Shown here piece by piece: positions 17,850-26,998 of a stretch of DNA of 64,000 nt. The notes under the pieces are model-generated. The model searched no databases, was not told where the DNA came from, and saw nothing but the letters and a program-made list of their open reading frames with translations. This DNA comes from Woeseia oceani (GTDB lineage: Bacteria; Pseudomonadota; Gammaproteobacteria; Steroidobacterales; Woeseiaceae), in assembly GCF_001677435.1 (NCBI RefSeq), contig NZ_CP016268.1, positions 3,895,001 through 3,959,000 on the forward strand. Reading direction: 5' to 3'. Each line of letters begins with the position of its first letter. Position 1 is the first letter of the stretch. The position numbers were made by a program, and so were the translations under genes.

Positions 17850-18460
17850 GTTTGTAGCCTCATTGGTAAACGCAGTATTACCGGCATAGCCGGCCTGCGA
17901 CTTTCGTTAAGGAGACGCGCAAAGTATGTGCCAGCTCAACGGTCGACTTTTTCACGGTTAATTTGCGAGAGAAGAGACCGTCGCCGCATCGCTTGGGTGC
18001 GCTTGGACATTCTGTCGCACGAGTTAGGTGCATCAGACTGTTGCTCGAGAGAGAATTTGACAGGAACAAACTGAAATGGCTGTCTCGACTTTTCTTGTAT
18101 CGATTCGTTTCGTTGCCATGCCGTCCTCGCAATAGAGACGCGATACCAATTTGGTTCGAATCAAACTAGTTTTAAAACCTGTCAGCTTCCAAAGCCGAAT
18201 GTGCATCCGTGTATGCTTTTTTCGCATAACTAGCACAAGAAAGAAGTCAAGCTGGAGCGAGAAAACTATTGCGGTGCGAACACGATCTGCGAAGGGCCTC
18301 GTGTAGATCGGATGATCGATACCAGAATTATACTGACCAGCAGAACTCTCTTGCTATGTGAATCACACATGCGTTAATCAGGCTTTCGCATTGGAGATGA
18401 ACTGGCTCCTGCAGTACTTTTGCACGCTGCCGCAACAATGACCTTCAGGCCAGCAAATGT
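17850..18460. other. divergent control region upstream of nhaC-like gene
   Basis: About 610 bases with no convincing gene. Short frames on both strands lack a ribosome site and have no recognised sequence. The region should hold the promoters for the LysR gene and the nhaC-deacylase operon; one 16-bp near-palindrome at 18150 is listed separately. Confidence 0.6.
18150..18165. promoter_or_regulatory. near-perfect palindrome, candidate operator
   Basis: TTTGGTTCGAATCAAA is palindromic except for one base pair. It lies in the control region between the LysR gene and the nhaC-like gene, about 300 bp from each start. Confidence 0.35.
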
Positions 18461-19897
18461 TTGAAATGCGCACGAGCAAATTACGTGTCGACTGAATCGC
18501 AGGACGACAGACTCCACTTCCACGGTGGAAGCCTCACAGCTCTGGTACCCATCCTCGTCCTGATCGGAGGACTGACCTGGATTTCACTGGCCGAAAAGGG
18601 AGGCACCGCTGAATTCTGGGTGTTCGCCTGGCTCGGAATTGTGGTTGGTCTCTTCTTTGCAAAAAACAAATCGAAGTACTGCAACTCCGCACTCAATGGC
18701 CTATCGGACAGGGGTGGTGTGACCATCATCATTGCCTGGTTGTTTGCAGGTGTACTTGGCAAGATCATGGTTGCGGGTGGTTTGGTCGACGGCATACTGT
18801 GGCTCGGCACGACGTTCGAGGTCGGCTCTGCCCTGTTTGTGGTGCTCGCGTTTGTGGCTTCAATGGTCTTCGCGGTTGGCACCGGAACGTCGACGGGGAC
18901 AGCACTGGCGCTGGCGCCAGTCTTGTATCCAGCGGGTGTGTTTCTCGGTGCGGATCCTGTGGCACTCGCTCTGGCGATCCTGGCTGGCGGGGTCTTCGGC
19001 GACAATTTGGCGCCGATCTCTGACAGTACAATTGTCTCCGCTTTAACGCAAGGTGCAAGAATTGACGATGTGGTGCGCAGTCGGTTTCCACTCGCAATGA
19101 GCGCAGCGGTCATCGCCGCTACTGCCTTGTACCTGATGGGGCAATCCGCTGGCGAAGCAGCCACTGTTGGCACTGACGTTGTTGCAGAGCCGAAAGGGCT
19201 CATGATGCTCGCTGGTCTGGCTGTGGTCGTCATCAGCGCACTGACCGGCCGCCACTTGGTCGAATCATTGATCTACGGTATTGGCGCATCCGTATTGGCC
19301 GGAGTGTTGATCGGTAATCTGGCGTTCACGCAACTGCTGCACATTCCGGAAGCGCGAGGGCAGTCCACCGGCTTAATTCAAGATGGTCTGGGCGCAACGC
19401 AAAACGCCATCGTGTTTGTCCTCTTGCTGCTGGCGTTAACCCAGGTCGTTGTAGACAGCGGCATAATGTCCCGATTCCTCGGCTTTCTGCAAAGATCTGT
19501 TGTCAAGACAGTCAGGCAAGCTGAGCTGGCAATTGTCGGCATTACCGTCGCAATCTCGGTTCCAATTTGCTCGAATGCACCGGCTCTACTCATTGTCGGC
19601 CCCAGTATCGTCAAGCCGCTGGGATCTCGCTTTCGTCTGTCAGCAGCGCGCAAAGCGAACCTGATGGACTGCGCGGTGTGTTCCGTCTTTTATATGTTGC
19701 CCTGGCACATTGCGGTGATGGTTTGGCACGCCGCGATTGTTGAAGCGGCCAATAGTTATTCCATATTCGCTCCCGAAATTTCTATCGCCCTGCTGAATCC
19801 TTACGCCTGGGCTATCTTGACGGTTATTCTGTTTTCCGCTCTTACCGGTTGGAATCGACGATTCGAACCGGACACAACAACTCCTGAAGTTTCTTGA
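18461..19897 (+). CDS. nhaC: NhaC-type Na+/H+ antiporter-family transporter
   Basis: 478 residues with about eleven or twelve membrane helices and NhaC-family features: a G-T-S-T-G-T repeat-like region near residue 145, G-G-V-F-G-D-N-L-A-P-I-S-D-S-T near 180, and a second half with S-V-P-I-C-S-N-A-P-A. The family exchanges sodium for protons, but several members placed beside amino-acid genes carry amino or organic acids. No ATG is available in frame; the TTG at 18461 or the GTG at 18485 must be used, and no clear ribosome site separates them. The deacylase gene follows within 12 bp, so the two are one operon and the transporter may import its product. Confidence 0.85.
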   Translation: MKCARANYVSTESQDDRLHFHGGSLTALVPILVLIGGLTWISLAEKGGTAEFWVFAWLGIVVGLFFAKNKSKYCNSALNGLSDRGGVTIIIAWLFAGVLGKIMVAGGLVDGILWLGTTFEVGSALFVVLAFVASMVFAVGTGTSTGTALALAPVLYPAGVFLGADPVALALAILAGGVFGDNLAPISDSTIVSALTQGARIDDVVRSRFPLAMSAAVIAATALYLMGQSAGEAATVGTDVVAEPKGLMMLAGLAVVVISALTGRHLVESLIYGIGASVLAGVLIGNLAFTQLLHIPEARGQSTGLIQDGLGATQNAIVFVLLLLALTQVVVDSGIMSRFLGFLQRSVVKTVRQAELAIVGITVAISVPICSNAPALLIVGPSIVKPLGSRFRLSAARKANLMDCAVCSVFYMLPWHIAVMVWHAAIVEAANSYSIFAPEISIALLNPYAWAILTVILFSALTGWNRRFEPDTTTPEVS

Positions 19898-19908
19898 GGT
19901 ACTGGTTT

Positions 19909-21504
19909 ATGCGTACGACGTTACTGGCCGCAACTGCTGTTCTTGCTTTCTCCGGTTCCGCCATGGCGGCGACAGACGTTGATCTCGTGATCGAGAATGC
20001 CCGTATCGTCGATGGCAGCGGCAATCCCTGGTATCGCGGGAGTGTGGCGATTGACGACGGGGTAATCGTGCAGATCGGCCGGAATCTGGACGTCAATGCG
20101 CAACAGACGATCGATGCGAAATCCCGTGTACTGGCACCTGGCTTTATCGATGTGCATACACATATCGAATCGGGAATTACCGATAATCCACGGGCTGACA
20201 ATTTTATTCTGGACGGCGTTACAACCGTCGTTACAGGTAATTGCGGTAGCTCTACGGTTGATCTCCCGTCCTGGCGACAGTCGATTGTTGGTCCCGCAAT
20301 CAATATTGCGACCCTGGTAGGTCACAACTCTGTCCGGACGGCAGTGATGGGCCGTGAGAATCGCGCGCCCACACAAGCGGAAATGTTGCAGATGGAGCGC
20401 CTCGCGGAGCAGGCAATGATTGACGGCGCAGTCGGACTGTCAACTGGTCTGCTGTATGTACCCGGCACTTTTGCGAGCACCGATGAAGTCATTAGTCTGG
20501 CGAAGGTTTCCTCAAGGTTCGGTGGTATCTACTCGACGCATATACGTGATCAAGGCCCGCGCTTGAACGAGTCAATCGAAGAAGCGGTGACAATCGGGCG
20601 TGAAGCCGACATTCCGGTGCAGATCTCGCACCTGAAGATCAAAGGCCCGATACGTTGGGGCAGGATCAACGAGACTATTGGCTTGATCGAAGAATTTCGC
20701 GCCGACGGCATAGAAGTTACGGTCGACGCCTACCCTTATGAGCGGGCAAGCACGAGTCTCGCTGTGATGTTGCCATCCTGGGCTACCGCTGGTAGCGCTG
20801 ACGACCTGCTGGCCAGACTGGATGATTCGGAGACTTACCGGCGCATACTTGAAGAGATGGAGGTAATGCGCACCGACAGTGGCTATCCCGACTTTTCGTT
20901 TGCCACGGTAGCCAGTTACCCACCGAATCCGGCCGTGAATGGCCTCACGATTAGCGAGATTAACGTAGACCTCGAGCGGCCAGCGACAATAGCAAGCGAG
21001 ATGGAACTGATTCTGCAGATGATGGCCGATTCGGCCCGACTCGGTCGCACAAACGGTGCGCAAATGGTCTATCACTTCATGAGCAAGGACGATGTCGACA
21101 CTATTTTTCGTTACCCCAATACGGCTGTCGCCAGTGATGGAGGGGTAAGGGAGTTTGGGGAAGGCATACCGCATCCACGCTCTTACGGCACGAATGCGAG
21201 AGTACTGGCTGAATTCGTCAGAGAGCGGAATGTGCTGTCATTGCCGGACGCGATCCGCAGAATGACGTCGTTGCCCGCTCAGGCATTTCAGATGCAGGAT
21301 CGCGGTCTGATTCGTACCGGCTTCGTCGCAGACCTGGTTCTGTTTGACCCGGACCAGGTACAGGATCTGGCAACCTACTCCGATCCACATAATTTTAGCC
21401 GCGGCTTCGACTATGTACTGGTCAATGGGGTTGCTGTAGTTGAAAAAGGTCAGGTTACGAACTCGCGGCCAGGTCAGTTCGTTGATGGGCCAGGCGCCCG
21501 GTAG
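19909..21504 (+). CDS. exported N-acyl-D-amino-acid deacylase (D-aminoacylase family)
   Basis: 531 residues from the ATG at 19909, chosen for the GAGGT site 8 bases upstream. Residues 1-20 are a signal peptide ending S-A-M-A. All classical metal-site residues are visible: H83-T-H85, the cysteine of N-C-G (C112), H211 and H241, plus the family phrase G-L-S-T-G-L-L-Y at 177-184. The reaction is hydrolysis of N-acyl-D-amino acids to the free D-amino acid and a carboxylate. It forms an operon with the NhaC-type transporter; a racemase and a D-cysteine desulfhydrase-like enzyme lie just downstream on the other strand, forming a plausible route for D-amino acids. Confidence 0.9.
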   Translation: MRTTLLAATAVLAFSGSAMAATDVDLVIENARIVDGSGNPWYRGSVAIDDGVIVQIGRNLDVNAQQTIDAKSRVLAPGFIDVHTHIESGITDNPRADNFILDGVTTVVTGNCGSSTVDLPSWRQSIVGPAINIATLVGHNSVRTAVMGRENRAPTQAEMLQMERLAEQAMIDGAVGLSTGLLYVPGTFASTDEVISLAKVSSRFGGIYSTHIRDQGPRLNESIEEAVTIGREADIPVQISHLKIKGPIRWGRINETIGLIEEFRADGIEVTVDAYPYERASTSLAVMLPSWATAGSADDLLARLDDSETYRRILEEMEVMRTDSGYPDFSFATVASYPPNPAVNGLTISEINVDLERPATIASEMELILQMMADSARLGRTNGAQMVYHFMSKDDVDTIFRYPNTAVASDGGVREFGEGIPHPRSYGTNARVLAEFVRERNVLSLPDAIRRMTSLPAQAFQMQDRGLIRTGFVADLVLFDPDQVQDLATYSDPHNFSRGFDYVLVNGVAVVEKGQVTNSRPGQFVDGPGAR

Positions 21505-21755
21505 CCGCGCGTTGGAGCGGGTTGTTCTGGGTTTGCAACGCGTAATGGCAGGGACACGAGGATTGATGATGCAGTTCCGGCAACAATCATATGGCCGGGT
21601 AGTAACCACCTGTCAATGAATGTATCGCCTGTGATGTCAGGACTATCAAGAACTGTTGGAACTGTGGCTATCGATCGTCAAGTGCCTCCAGCTTGACTGT
21701 TGTTCGTCTTGAATGACGCCCGGTAGCGTTGCTCGTACGTGGCACCGCCGCTCCA

Positions 21756-22529
21756 CTATCGAAACGATGGGCTGCGAACGCCAAGTGAATAGTCGATGAC
21801 ACCATCAACGAGGATGTCGCAGGGGTTGAGTAGCGGTACGCGCAACATCTCGTCTTCGAGAACGCGCGGTATTTCAGCGCAACCTGCGATGACGACTTGC
21901 GCTCCATCGTCGATAAGCGACTGAGCCAGCGATTTAACCTGTTCAACCACAGATTGCGAGACATCATCGGCTTTGATCTGTTCGAGCAGCAGTGTGAACA
22001 GTTCTAATTCTGGTTCGCGCCAAACGACGGCTTCAAAACCGACGGCTTCAAGTGCTGTCTGATACAGACCCGCATCCAGACAACCTCGCGCTGCCATCAC
22101 GCCGACTCGGCGTCGACTGGAAAAGCGATCTGCCAGGACGCCCATCACCTCGCCGACCATGCTGATGAACGGAATACTCGTCGCGTGTTCAATATCGCTT
22201 TGGTATGCGTGGGCACTGTTACAGGTCAAGACCAGAAAATCCGCACCGCCTGATTCGAGATTCTGAGCCATTCGGGCCAGATGAGGTCCTGCGCTCTCTC
22301 CTTTGCCACTGATCGCATCGGTCCGGTCAGGAACGACCGGGTTGTGATCAATGAGCAAATGAAGGTGTTCCTGATCCGTGGCAGCATCAGTTTCGCGTAT
22401 CACCTTGGCAAGGAAATCTATCGTAGTCTTCGGACCCATTCCGCCAAGGACTCCGGGCACCAAGACCTGCGCAGTACTACTCACGTTGACCCGAGACTCG
22501 CTCGGCCACTTCAGATTCATTCTTGGCAC
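21756..22529 (-). CDS. aspartate/glutamate racemase-family protein
   Basis: 257 residues. The N-terminus contains G-V-L-G-G-M-G-P-K-T-T, as in aspartate racemases. The two catalytic cysteines are in L-T-C-N-S-A-H and A-G-C-A-E-I-P (the second is usually G-C-T-E-I-P), so the protein should be an active cofactor-independent racemase. It interconverts L and D forms of aspartate, glutamate or a related acid in the cytoplasm. No signal peptide. Substrate cannot be fixed from the sequence; the D-amino-acid context supports a catabolic role. Confidence 0.9.
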   Translation of the reverse strand: MPRMNLKWPSESRVNVSSTAQVLVPGVLGGMGPKTTIDFLAKVIRETDAATDQEHLHLLIDHNPVVPDRTDAISGKGESAGPHLARMAQNLESGGADFLVLTCNSAHAYQSDIEHATSIPFISMVGEVMGVLADRFSSRRRVGVMAARGCLDAGLYQTALEAVGFEAVVWREPELELFTLLLEQIKADDVSQSVVEQVKSLAQSLIDDGAQVVIAGCAEIPRVLEDEMLRVPLLNPCDILVDGVIDYSLGVRSPSFR

Positions 22530-22961
22530 AGACGAAAATCACCGTGCCATGCAACTGGTTTCTCACATCCCCCCCATTATCTGGCTGTTGGCCACACCGG
22601 TGACCAAGCAATACGTCTGACACAATTGAGTGTAGTTATCGGAGTGGTGTCGAACTAATGCTTTTCCAGCATTAATTGATAGTCGGCGGACATGGCATGA
22701 CAACAACGATTTTCATGCGCTGCGGATTCCGCTGTATTTTCTCGACGATGTCGATTTCCTGTCGATGCCTCGCAGCCTGGAGAGCGCAACAAAGCTCCAG
22801 TCAGAAGGCCCATGATCCTGCAGGCTTTGTTGACTACGCAGTTATTACCCTGTGCACGAATTTGTGGAGGTGCGCAGAAGATCGAGAAACTTGGCGTCTA
22901 TTGATACTGCATTCCGCGTAATTTGCGCCAGTTCAGCACTCTCGGAGAATCGCTGGAATGA
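22530..22961. other. intergenic region with a possible gene remnant
   Basis: About 430 bases between the racemase start and the end of the next gene. A plus-strand frame of about 60 codons from about 22630 to 22813, open between stops, reads like protein (for example A-L-R-I-P-L-Y-F-L-D-D-V-D-F-L) but has no clear start or ribosome site, and I could not identify it. It may be a fragment of a lost gene. Confidence 0.35.
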
Positions 22962-23963
22962 TCAATCGGCCTCAAATATTGCCCTGTATCCTGACAAAGC
23001 CTGTGCACCACCTGTGTGCAGGAAGACCAGATTTTCTTGTCCGCTGAAGTGACCTTGTCGAATCAAGTCGATAAATCCGGCCATGCCCTTCCCTGAATAG
23101 ACGGGGTCCAGCAGAATTGCTTCCGTCTGAGCTAACAGATTTACCGCTTCCAGCATGCTGTCGGTTGGCACACCGTATCCACCACCTACATATTCACAAT
23201 TTGCCACCACATCTTCTCTTCGAACCACACCGGGAACTGATAACAGATCTGCAGTGCGTTCGGCCAGCTTGAATACGTTTGCTTCCTGCAGATCTTTTGG
23301 CGCGCGAACACCAATGCCGAGGAGAGGAATGTGGCTGTTCGTTGCACGCAAACCGGTAATCAACCCTGCCTGAGTACCCGCGCTTCCGGTCGCATGCACC
23401 AGATGATCAATTTTCAGTCCCATGTTGTTGGCCTGGGTCAACAACTCCAGGGCCGCATTTGCGTAGCCAAGTGCGCCGATTGGATTGGAGCCGCCGCCCG
23501 GAATTATGTAGGGCTTCTTGCCATCGTCACGTAATTGCTGGGCGATTTCCTCCATAGCCGCATTCATGTCGGTATCTGCCGGTACTTTCGATACGCTGCA
23601 GCCAAGGATGCGATCAAGCAACACATTGCCGTTGGAATTGTAGTCCTGCTCCTTGCTACCGGTTCGGTCTTCAAGCAGCGCATAACAGCGCAAACTCAGT
23701 TTTGTGGCTATGGCAGCAGTTTGTCTCACATGGTTAGATTGGGTAGCACCCTGGGTAATGATGCAGTCAGCCCCCTGATTCAGCGCATCTGCCAACAAGA
23801 ACTCAAGTTTTCGGGTCTTGTTTCCGCCACCAGCGAGGCCTGTGCAATCATCGCGCTTGATCCAAAGATTAGGACCACCCAGCACTTTGCTGAGAGTAGG
23901 CATAGGTTCGAGTGGCGTCGGTAGGTGGGCAAAGTTGAGTCGCGGAAATCTCGCAAAGTGCAT
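22962..23963 (-). CDS. dcyD: D-cysteine desulfhydrase / ACC deaminase-family PLP enzyme
   Basis: 333 residues, the normal length. The N-terminal part has [21 protein letters not shown] with the PLP lysine in N-K, followed by Q-G-A-T-Q-S-N-H. The G-G-G-S-N and H-T-G-G-A phosphate-binding phrases are present. The sequence is closer to D-cysteine desulfhydrases, which yield pyruvate, ammonia and sulfide, than to true ACC deaminases, though I cannot exclude the latter. A perfect minus 10 box framed by an inverted repeat lies just upstream. The start is the ATG at 23963. Confidence 0.88.
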   Translation of the reverse strand: MHFARFPRLNFAHLPTPLEPMPTLSKVLGGPNLWIKRDDCTGLAGGGNKTRKLEFLLADALNQGADCIITQGATQSNHVRQTAAIATKLSLRCYALLEDRTGSKEQDYNSNGNVLLDRILGCSVSKVPADTDMNAAMEEIAQQLRDDGKKPYIIPGGGSNPIGALGYANAALELLTQANNMGLKIDHLVHATGSAGTQAGLITGLRATNSHIPLLGIGVRAPKDLQEANVFKLAERTADLLSVPGVVRREDVVANCEYVGGGYGVPTDSMLEAVNLLAQTEAILLDPVYSGKGMAGFIDLIRQGHFSGQENLVFLHTGGAQALSGYRAIFEAD

Positions 23964-23974
23964 CTTGATATCCA

Positions 23975-24013
23975 GTCCATGGTAGTAGGATCATCATTAT
24001 AGAGACCATGGAC
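23975..24013 (-). promoter_or_regulatory. promoter with minus 10 box framed by a 9-bp inverted repeat
   Basis: On the minus strand a consensus TATAAT box lies at 24001-23996, 33 bp before the desulfhydrase start. It is enclosed by perfect arms GTCCATGGT (23975-23983) and ACCATGGAC (24005-24013), each containing the palindrome CCATGG. A minus 35 box is not obvious, so an activator or repressor acting here is likely; the adjacent LysR gene is a candidate. Confidence 0.5.
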
Positions 24014-24125
24014 AGGGCAACTCTAATTCGAATTCGGCAGACCACGCTAAGTTTTGTGCATAACCGCGACGACGTCGCGATCAATGCTCGACGTCAATGA
24101 AGTTCTGTCGAAACAGTTGGTATGT

Positions 24126-25055
24126 TCAGAACTCGTTTGCACAGTCAGCCTCGCTCTCTTGGCACAGCGGCGAGTTCTGAATCAGAGCCCACGCGCGCTT
24201 TGTAAGTTCGCTGGCTCTTCGCGGGTTCATCAAAAGCACGACAGAAAGGTCTATTGCACCGAAGTGCTCGTCGAGCGAGGCCAGTGAACCGCTCTCGAGT
24301 TCGCTGGCGACTAGCGAACGGGGAATCCAGGCAATTCCCATACCGGACATAACCAGCTTTTTCAGCGCCATTGTCAGCGAAGAGTCGCAGACATTCTCAA
24401 TGACGTAGTCCTGGAAACCGCCGGCAATCTGCCCTCGATTGACAACATTGCGCAAGAATGAGCCGACGGGATAGTTCAGCATCTTCAGTGTTGTTTGTGT
24501 TTCCGGATCATGAACCCGGCTCCCCTCCGGGTCTGTAGCGGTAACGGGAATCAGTTGCTCGTCACCGAGATTCAGCTTGTCGAGATTGTCGCCGTACTGT
24601 GCAGTAAGAACAGACGATTCGTAGCACAACAGGAATGCTACATCGCCATTTTCCAACCAAGTAATGCATTCAGGAAGATTTGCTGACCTGAGCCGGACTG
24701 TCACTGTCTGCAGTTGGCCATTGATGATGGATAATAGCTGCGGAAAAACACTGGTGGCCAGTGTGTGCTGTGTAGCGAAGGTTACGCTTTTCGTCGCTGA
24801 TTCAGCCCTCAATGAGTTCCTTATGTTGTAAACATCTACTACCGCGTTGCTGACAGCAGGTATCAGGCGTTCCATTGCCGGAGTGAATTTGATGGGCTGG
24901 GTAGTGCGGTCGATGATGTCTTGCCCGACCCATTGCTCGAACAACTGCACGCGCCTGGAGAATGCCGGTTGCGTGATATGTCGCCGCTCAGCCGCTCGTG
25001 AAAAGTTCCTTTCTTCGTAAAGGACAAGAATATCCTCCAACCATTTTATGTCCAT
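24126..25055 (-). CDS. LysR-family transcriptional regulator
   Basis: 309 residues, a standard LysR protein. The N-terminal helix-turn-helix reads F-S-R-A-A-E-R-R-H-I-T-Q-P-A-F-S-R (about residues 18-34), followed by a substrate domain with the phrase S-G-M-G-I-A-W-I-P-R-S-L. It lies upstream of and on the same strand as the desulfhydrase gene, 160 bp away, and is a good candidate to regulate that gene and perhaps the racemase. Confidence 0.93.
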   Translation of the reverse strand: MDIKWLEDILVLYEERNFSRAAERRHITQPAFSRRVQLFEQWVGQDIIDRTTQPIKFTPAMERLIPAVSNAVVDVYNIRNSLRAESATKSVTFATQHTLATSVFPQLLSIINGQLQTVTVRLRSANLPECITWLENGDVAFLLCYESSVLTAQYGDNLDKLNLGDEQLIPVTATDPEGSRVHDPETQTTLKMLNYPVGSFLRNVVNRGQIAGGFQDYVIENVCDSSLTMALKKLVMSGMGIAWIPRSLVASELESGSLASLDEHFGAIDLSVVLLMNPRRASELTKRAWALIQNSPLCQESEADCANEF

Positions 25056-25090
25056 CTCGAGTCCGGTTATTCAGATTCGCCTGATCGCGC

Positions 25091-25222
25091 TTAGAGTGAA
25101 GCAGCATGATATTCATTTCTGCATAAACTTTCAGGCGAGACTTGCGTGACTTTCTCGATCAGCCGTTCTTTCTGCTCCGGAGTCATTGCATTCATCGGGA
25201 CGTCGATGGTTTCGAGCCGCAT
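25091..25222 (-). pseudogene. tautomerase-like remnant (43 codons)
   Basis: A short frame with an ATG reads M-R-L-E-T-I-D-V-P-M-N-A-M-T-P-E-Q-K-E-R and then L-I-E-K-V-T. The stretch T-P-E-Q-K-E-R-L-I-E-K-V-T is typical of the first helix of 4-oxalocrotonate tautomerase-family proteins. After that the match ends, and the frame stops at codon 44, short of the 60 or more residues of the family, and there is no catalytic proline directly after the start. I read it as a decayed fragment. The same frame is open about 40 codons upstream without any recognised sequence. Confidence 0.35.
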
Positions 25223-25395
25223 GCTACGTACCCTAAGCCTGCGAGTTTCGCTTCGAGGGTTTCCCGTGAAATCTGAACTTGTGCGGACACTAATCGCGGA
25301 TGCGTTGAACGGGCCTGGCTTCTGGCGTTGAAGATCGAGTGGCTATCTAGGGCGAATCCGATAATGCCTGACGTACTCGCTGGTGACGACCGGAG

Positions 25396-25719
25396 TTAAT
25401 CGCTTTCCTCAAGTCGGCTCAAACGCTGGCGCAGCTGCTGCACTTCATCGAGCAAGTCCAGCACCAGGGCGGCGCCAGCCGGGTTCAGCCGCAGATCTCG
25501 AGACAGGCGCTCCGCGACCACGACGCGCCGGACACTGTGGCCGCTGAATCGCCACTCGGCGGGCTCGTTGCCGACCGGCTCTACCAAACCTTCTTCAACC
25601 AGTTGCACGACGCGTTCGCTGCTAACCGTACAAACCCTGCACAAATCCGAGAGGGTCATCTCAACCCGGGTTTCGATAATTTCACTCTGCAGGACGGTTT
25701 TCCGACTGTCATTGGTCAT
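25396..25719 (-). CDS. cbpM: CbpM-type chaperone modulator
   Basis: 107 residues with a MerR-like helix-turn-helix (L-C-R-V-C-T-V-S-S-E-R-V-V-Q-L-V-E-E-G-L-V-E-P, about residues 25-48) and a C-terminal helical segment. CbpM binds the J domain of CbpA and blocks its DNA-binding and co-chaperone activity. Its ATG overlaps the cbpA stop by 4 bp (ATGA), as in the standard cbpA-cbpM operon. Confidence 0.92.
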   Translation of the reverse strand: MTNDSRKTVLQSEIIETRVEMTLSDLCRVCTVSSERVVQLVEEGLVEPVGNEPAEWRFSGHSVRRVVVAERLSRDLRLNPAGAALVLDLLDEVQQLRQRLSRLEESD

Positions 25720-26675
25720 TTCCAGCCCTCCCTTTCCTTACGCGGATCGAAGGCGAAAGCGCTCGCGAATTCACGATACGCCTTTTTCTGATCAGCCGAT
25801 TCGGCCCGTGGCAGGGCAATTTGCAAAACCGCGTAGAAATCACCGGGCTCTTTCCCGGGCAGCCCACGCCCTTTGAGGCGCAGCTTGCGGCCCGCCTTTG
25901 AGTGCGGCGGAATTGTCAGATCCACGTCGCCTGCCGGCGTTGGCGTTTTGACGCTGGCGCCAAGCTCTGCCTCCCACGGTGTGACCGGCAAGTTGAGGTA
26001 AACGTCATTGTCTTCGACGTAAAACTTCGGGTGTGGCCGAAAGCTGATTTCCAGCAACAAGTCGCCGCTTTCTCCTCCACCCGCACCCGGTGAGCCTTGC
26101 TTGGCAAGGCGAATGTGTTGACCGGGCCGCACTCCTTTCGGGATTTTCACGTTCAGTGTTCGGGTGCTCAAGGCCGGACGACCGTCGTCGCCGATCACCG
26201 TGTGCTTCAGCGTCACGCTGCGCGTCGCGCCGCTGTAGGAGTCCTGCAGATCGATTTCGATTTTGGCGAACGTGTCCTCGCCGCGGCTGGCGAACGGCCG
26301 GTGATCCGCCCGGGTGTAAGCACTACGGAAATCGCCACGACCAAACAAGGTCTCGAAGAAGTCACTGAAGTCCTGAGCGCCGCCCTGGGACGCGTTGCCC
26401 CCGTGGAACTCGAAACCCTGATCCCAGTTGGGTGGCGGCCGGAAATCCTGACCCGACTTCCAGTTCGCGCCCAGTTGATCATAGGCGGTTCGCTTCTCGG
26501 GATCTTTCAGAACTGCGTAGGCCTCGCCCACTTCTTTGAAGCGCAGCTCCGCGTCCGATTCTTTGCTGACATCAGGGTGATACTTGCGGGCAAGCTTGCG
26601 ATACGCGCGCTTGATCTCGTCCTGGGTAGCGTCGCGTTTGACGCCCATCACCTTGTAATAGTCTTTGTATTCCAT
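25716..26675 (-). CDS. cbpA: DnaJ-type curved-DNA-binding co-chaperone CbpA
   Basis: 319 residues. J domain at residues 1-70 with the H-P-D tripeptide at 33-35, a Gly/Phe-containing linker, then the two DnaJ C-terminal substrate domains without a zinc-finger region, which is the CbpA layout. It stimulates DnaK and can bind curved DNA. It is translationally coupled to cbpM. Confidence 0.95.
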   Translation of the reverse strand: MEYKDYYKVMGVKRDATQDEIKRAYRKLARKYHPDVSKESDAELRFKEVGEAYAVLKDPEKRTAYDQLGANWKSGQDFRPPPNWDQGFEFHGGNASQGGAQDFSDFFETLFGRGDFRSAYTRADHRPFASRGEDTFAKIEIDLQDSYSGATRSVTLKHTVIGDDGRPALSTRTLNVKIPKGVRPGQHIRLAKQGSPGAGGGESGDLLLEISFRPHPKFYVEDNDVYLNLPVTPWEAELGASVKTPTPAGDVDLTIPPHSKAGRKLRLKGRGLPGKEPGDFYAVLQIALPRAESADQKKAYREFASAFAFDPRKEREGWK

Positions 26676-26998
26676 AAGGCAACACTATTGGGCCGCCGGG
26701 TAAGAGTAGCAAGGGTTTGGTTGCTTTTTTAGTGGTTTCGGCCACCCCCGTATGCTCTCGGCCAGTAACGAGACTAAAGAACCAGCAGCACCGGGATCCC
26801 TCGGCAACGGAACAGGCGTCATTCAGGTGCGGGATCAGAGTGAGGACAGGTAACAGCACGCACAGTCAGATTTCGCCGAACAATTCCTCCTGTCTTGCGC
26901 CGTAAAAGGCAAAGGCAGGAGAACGCGGAGAGTGGCTTCCCTGACTGATTATCTTCGCGGTCGTTGCCAACCAGCGCACTCACGATGGAGCCAGCACA
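26676..26998. other. divergent intergenic region with a hairpin
   Basis: Region of about 320 bases between cbpA and the exported protein gene. A hairpin with arms CTCCTG (26887-26892) and CAGGAG (26916-26921), plus an inner TTGC/GCAA pairing, lies about 80 bp before the exported-protein gene. No gene is seen. Confidence 0.5.

Noticed and set aside
20572-21174. 200-codon ORF on the minus strand
   Set aside because: Antisense to the D-aminoacylase gene, whose metal-site residues are all present.
26097-26732. 211-codon ORF on the plus strand
   Set aside because: Antisense to cbpA, which has J-domain and C-terminal-domain motifs.
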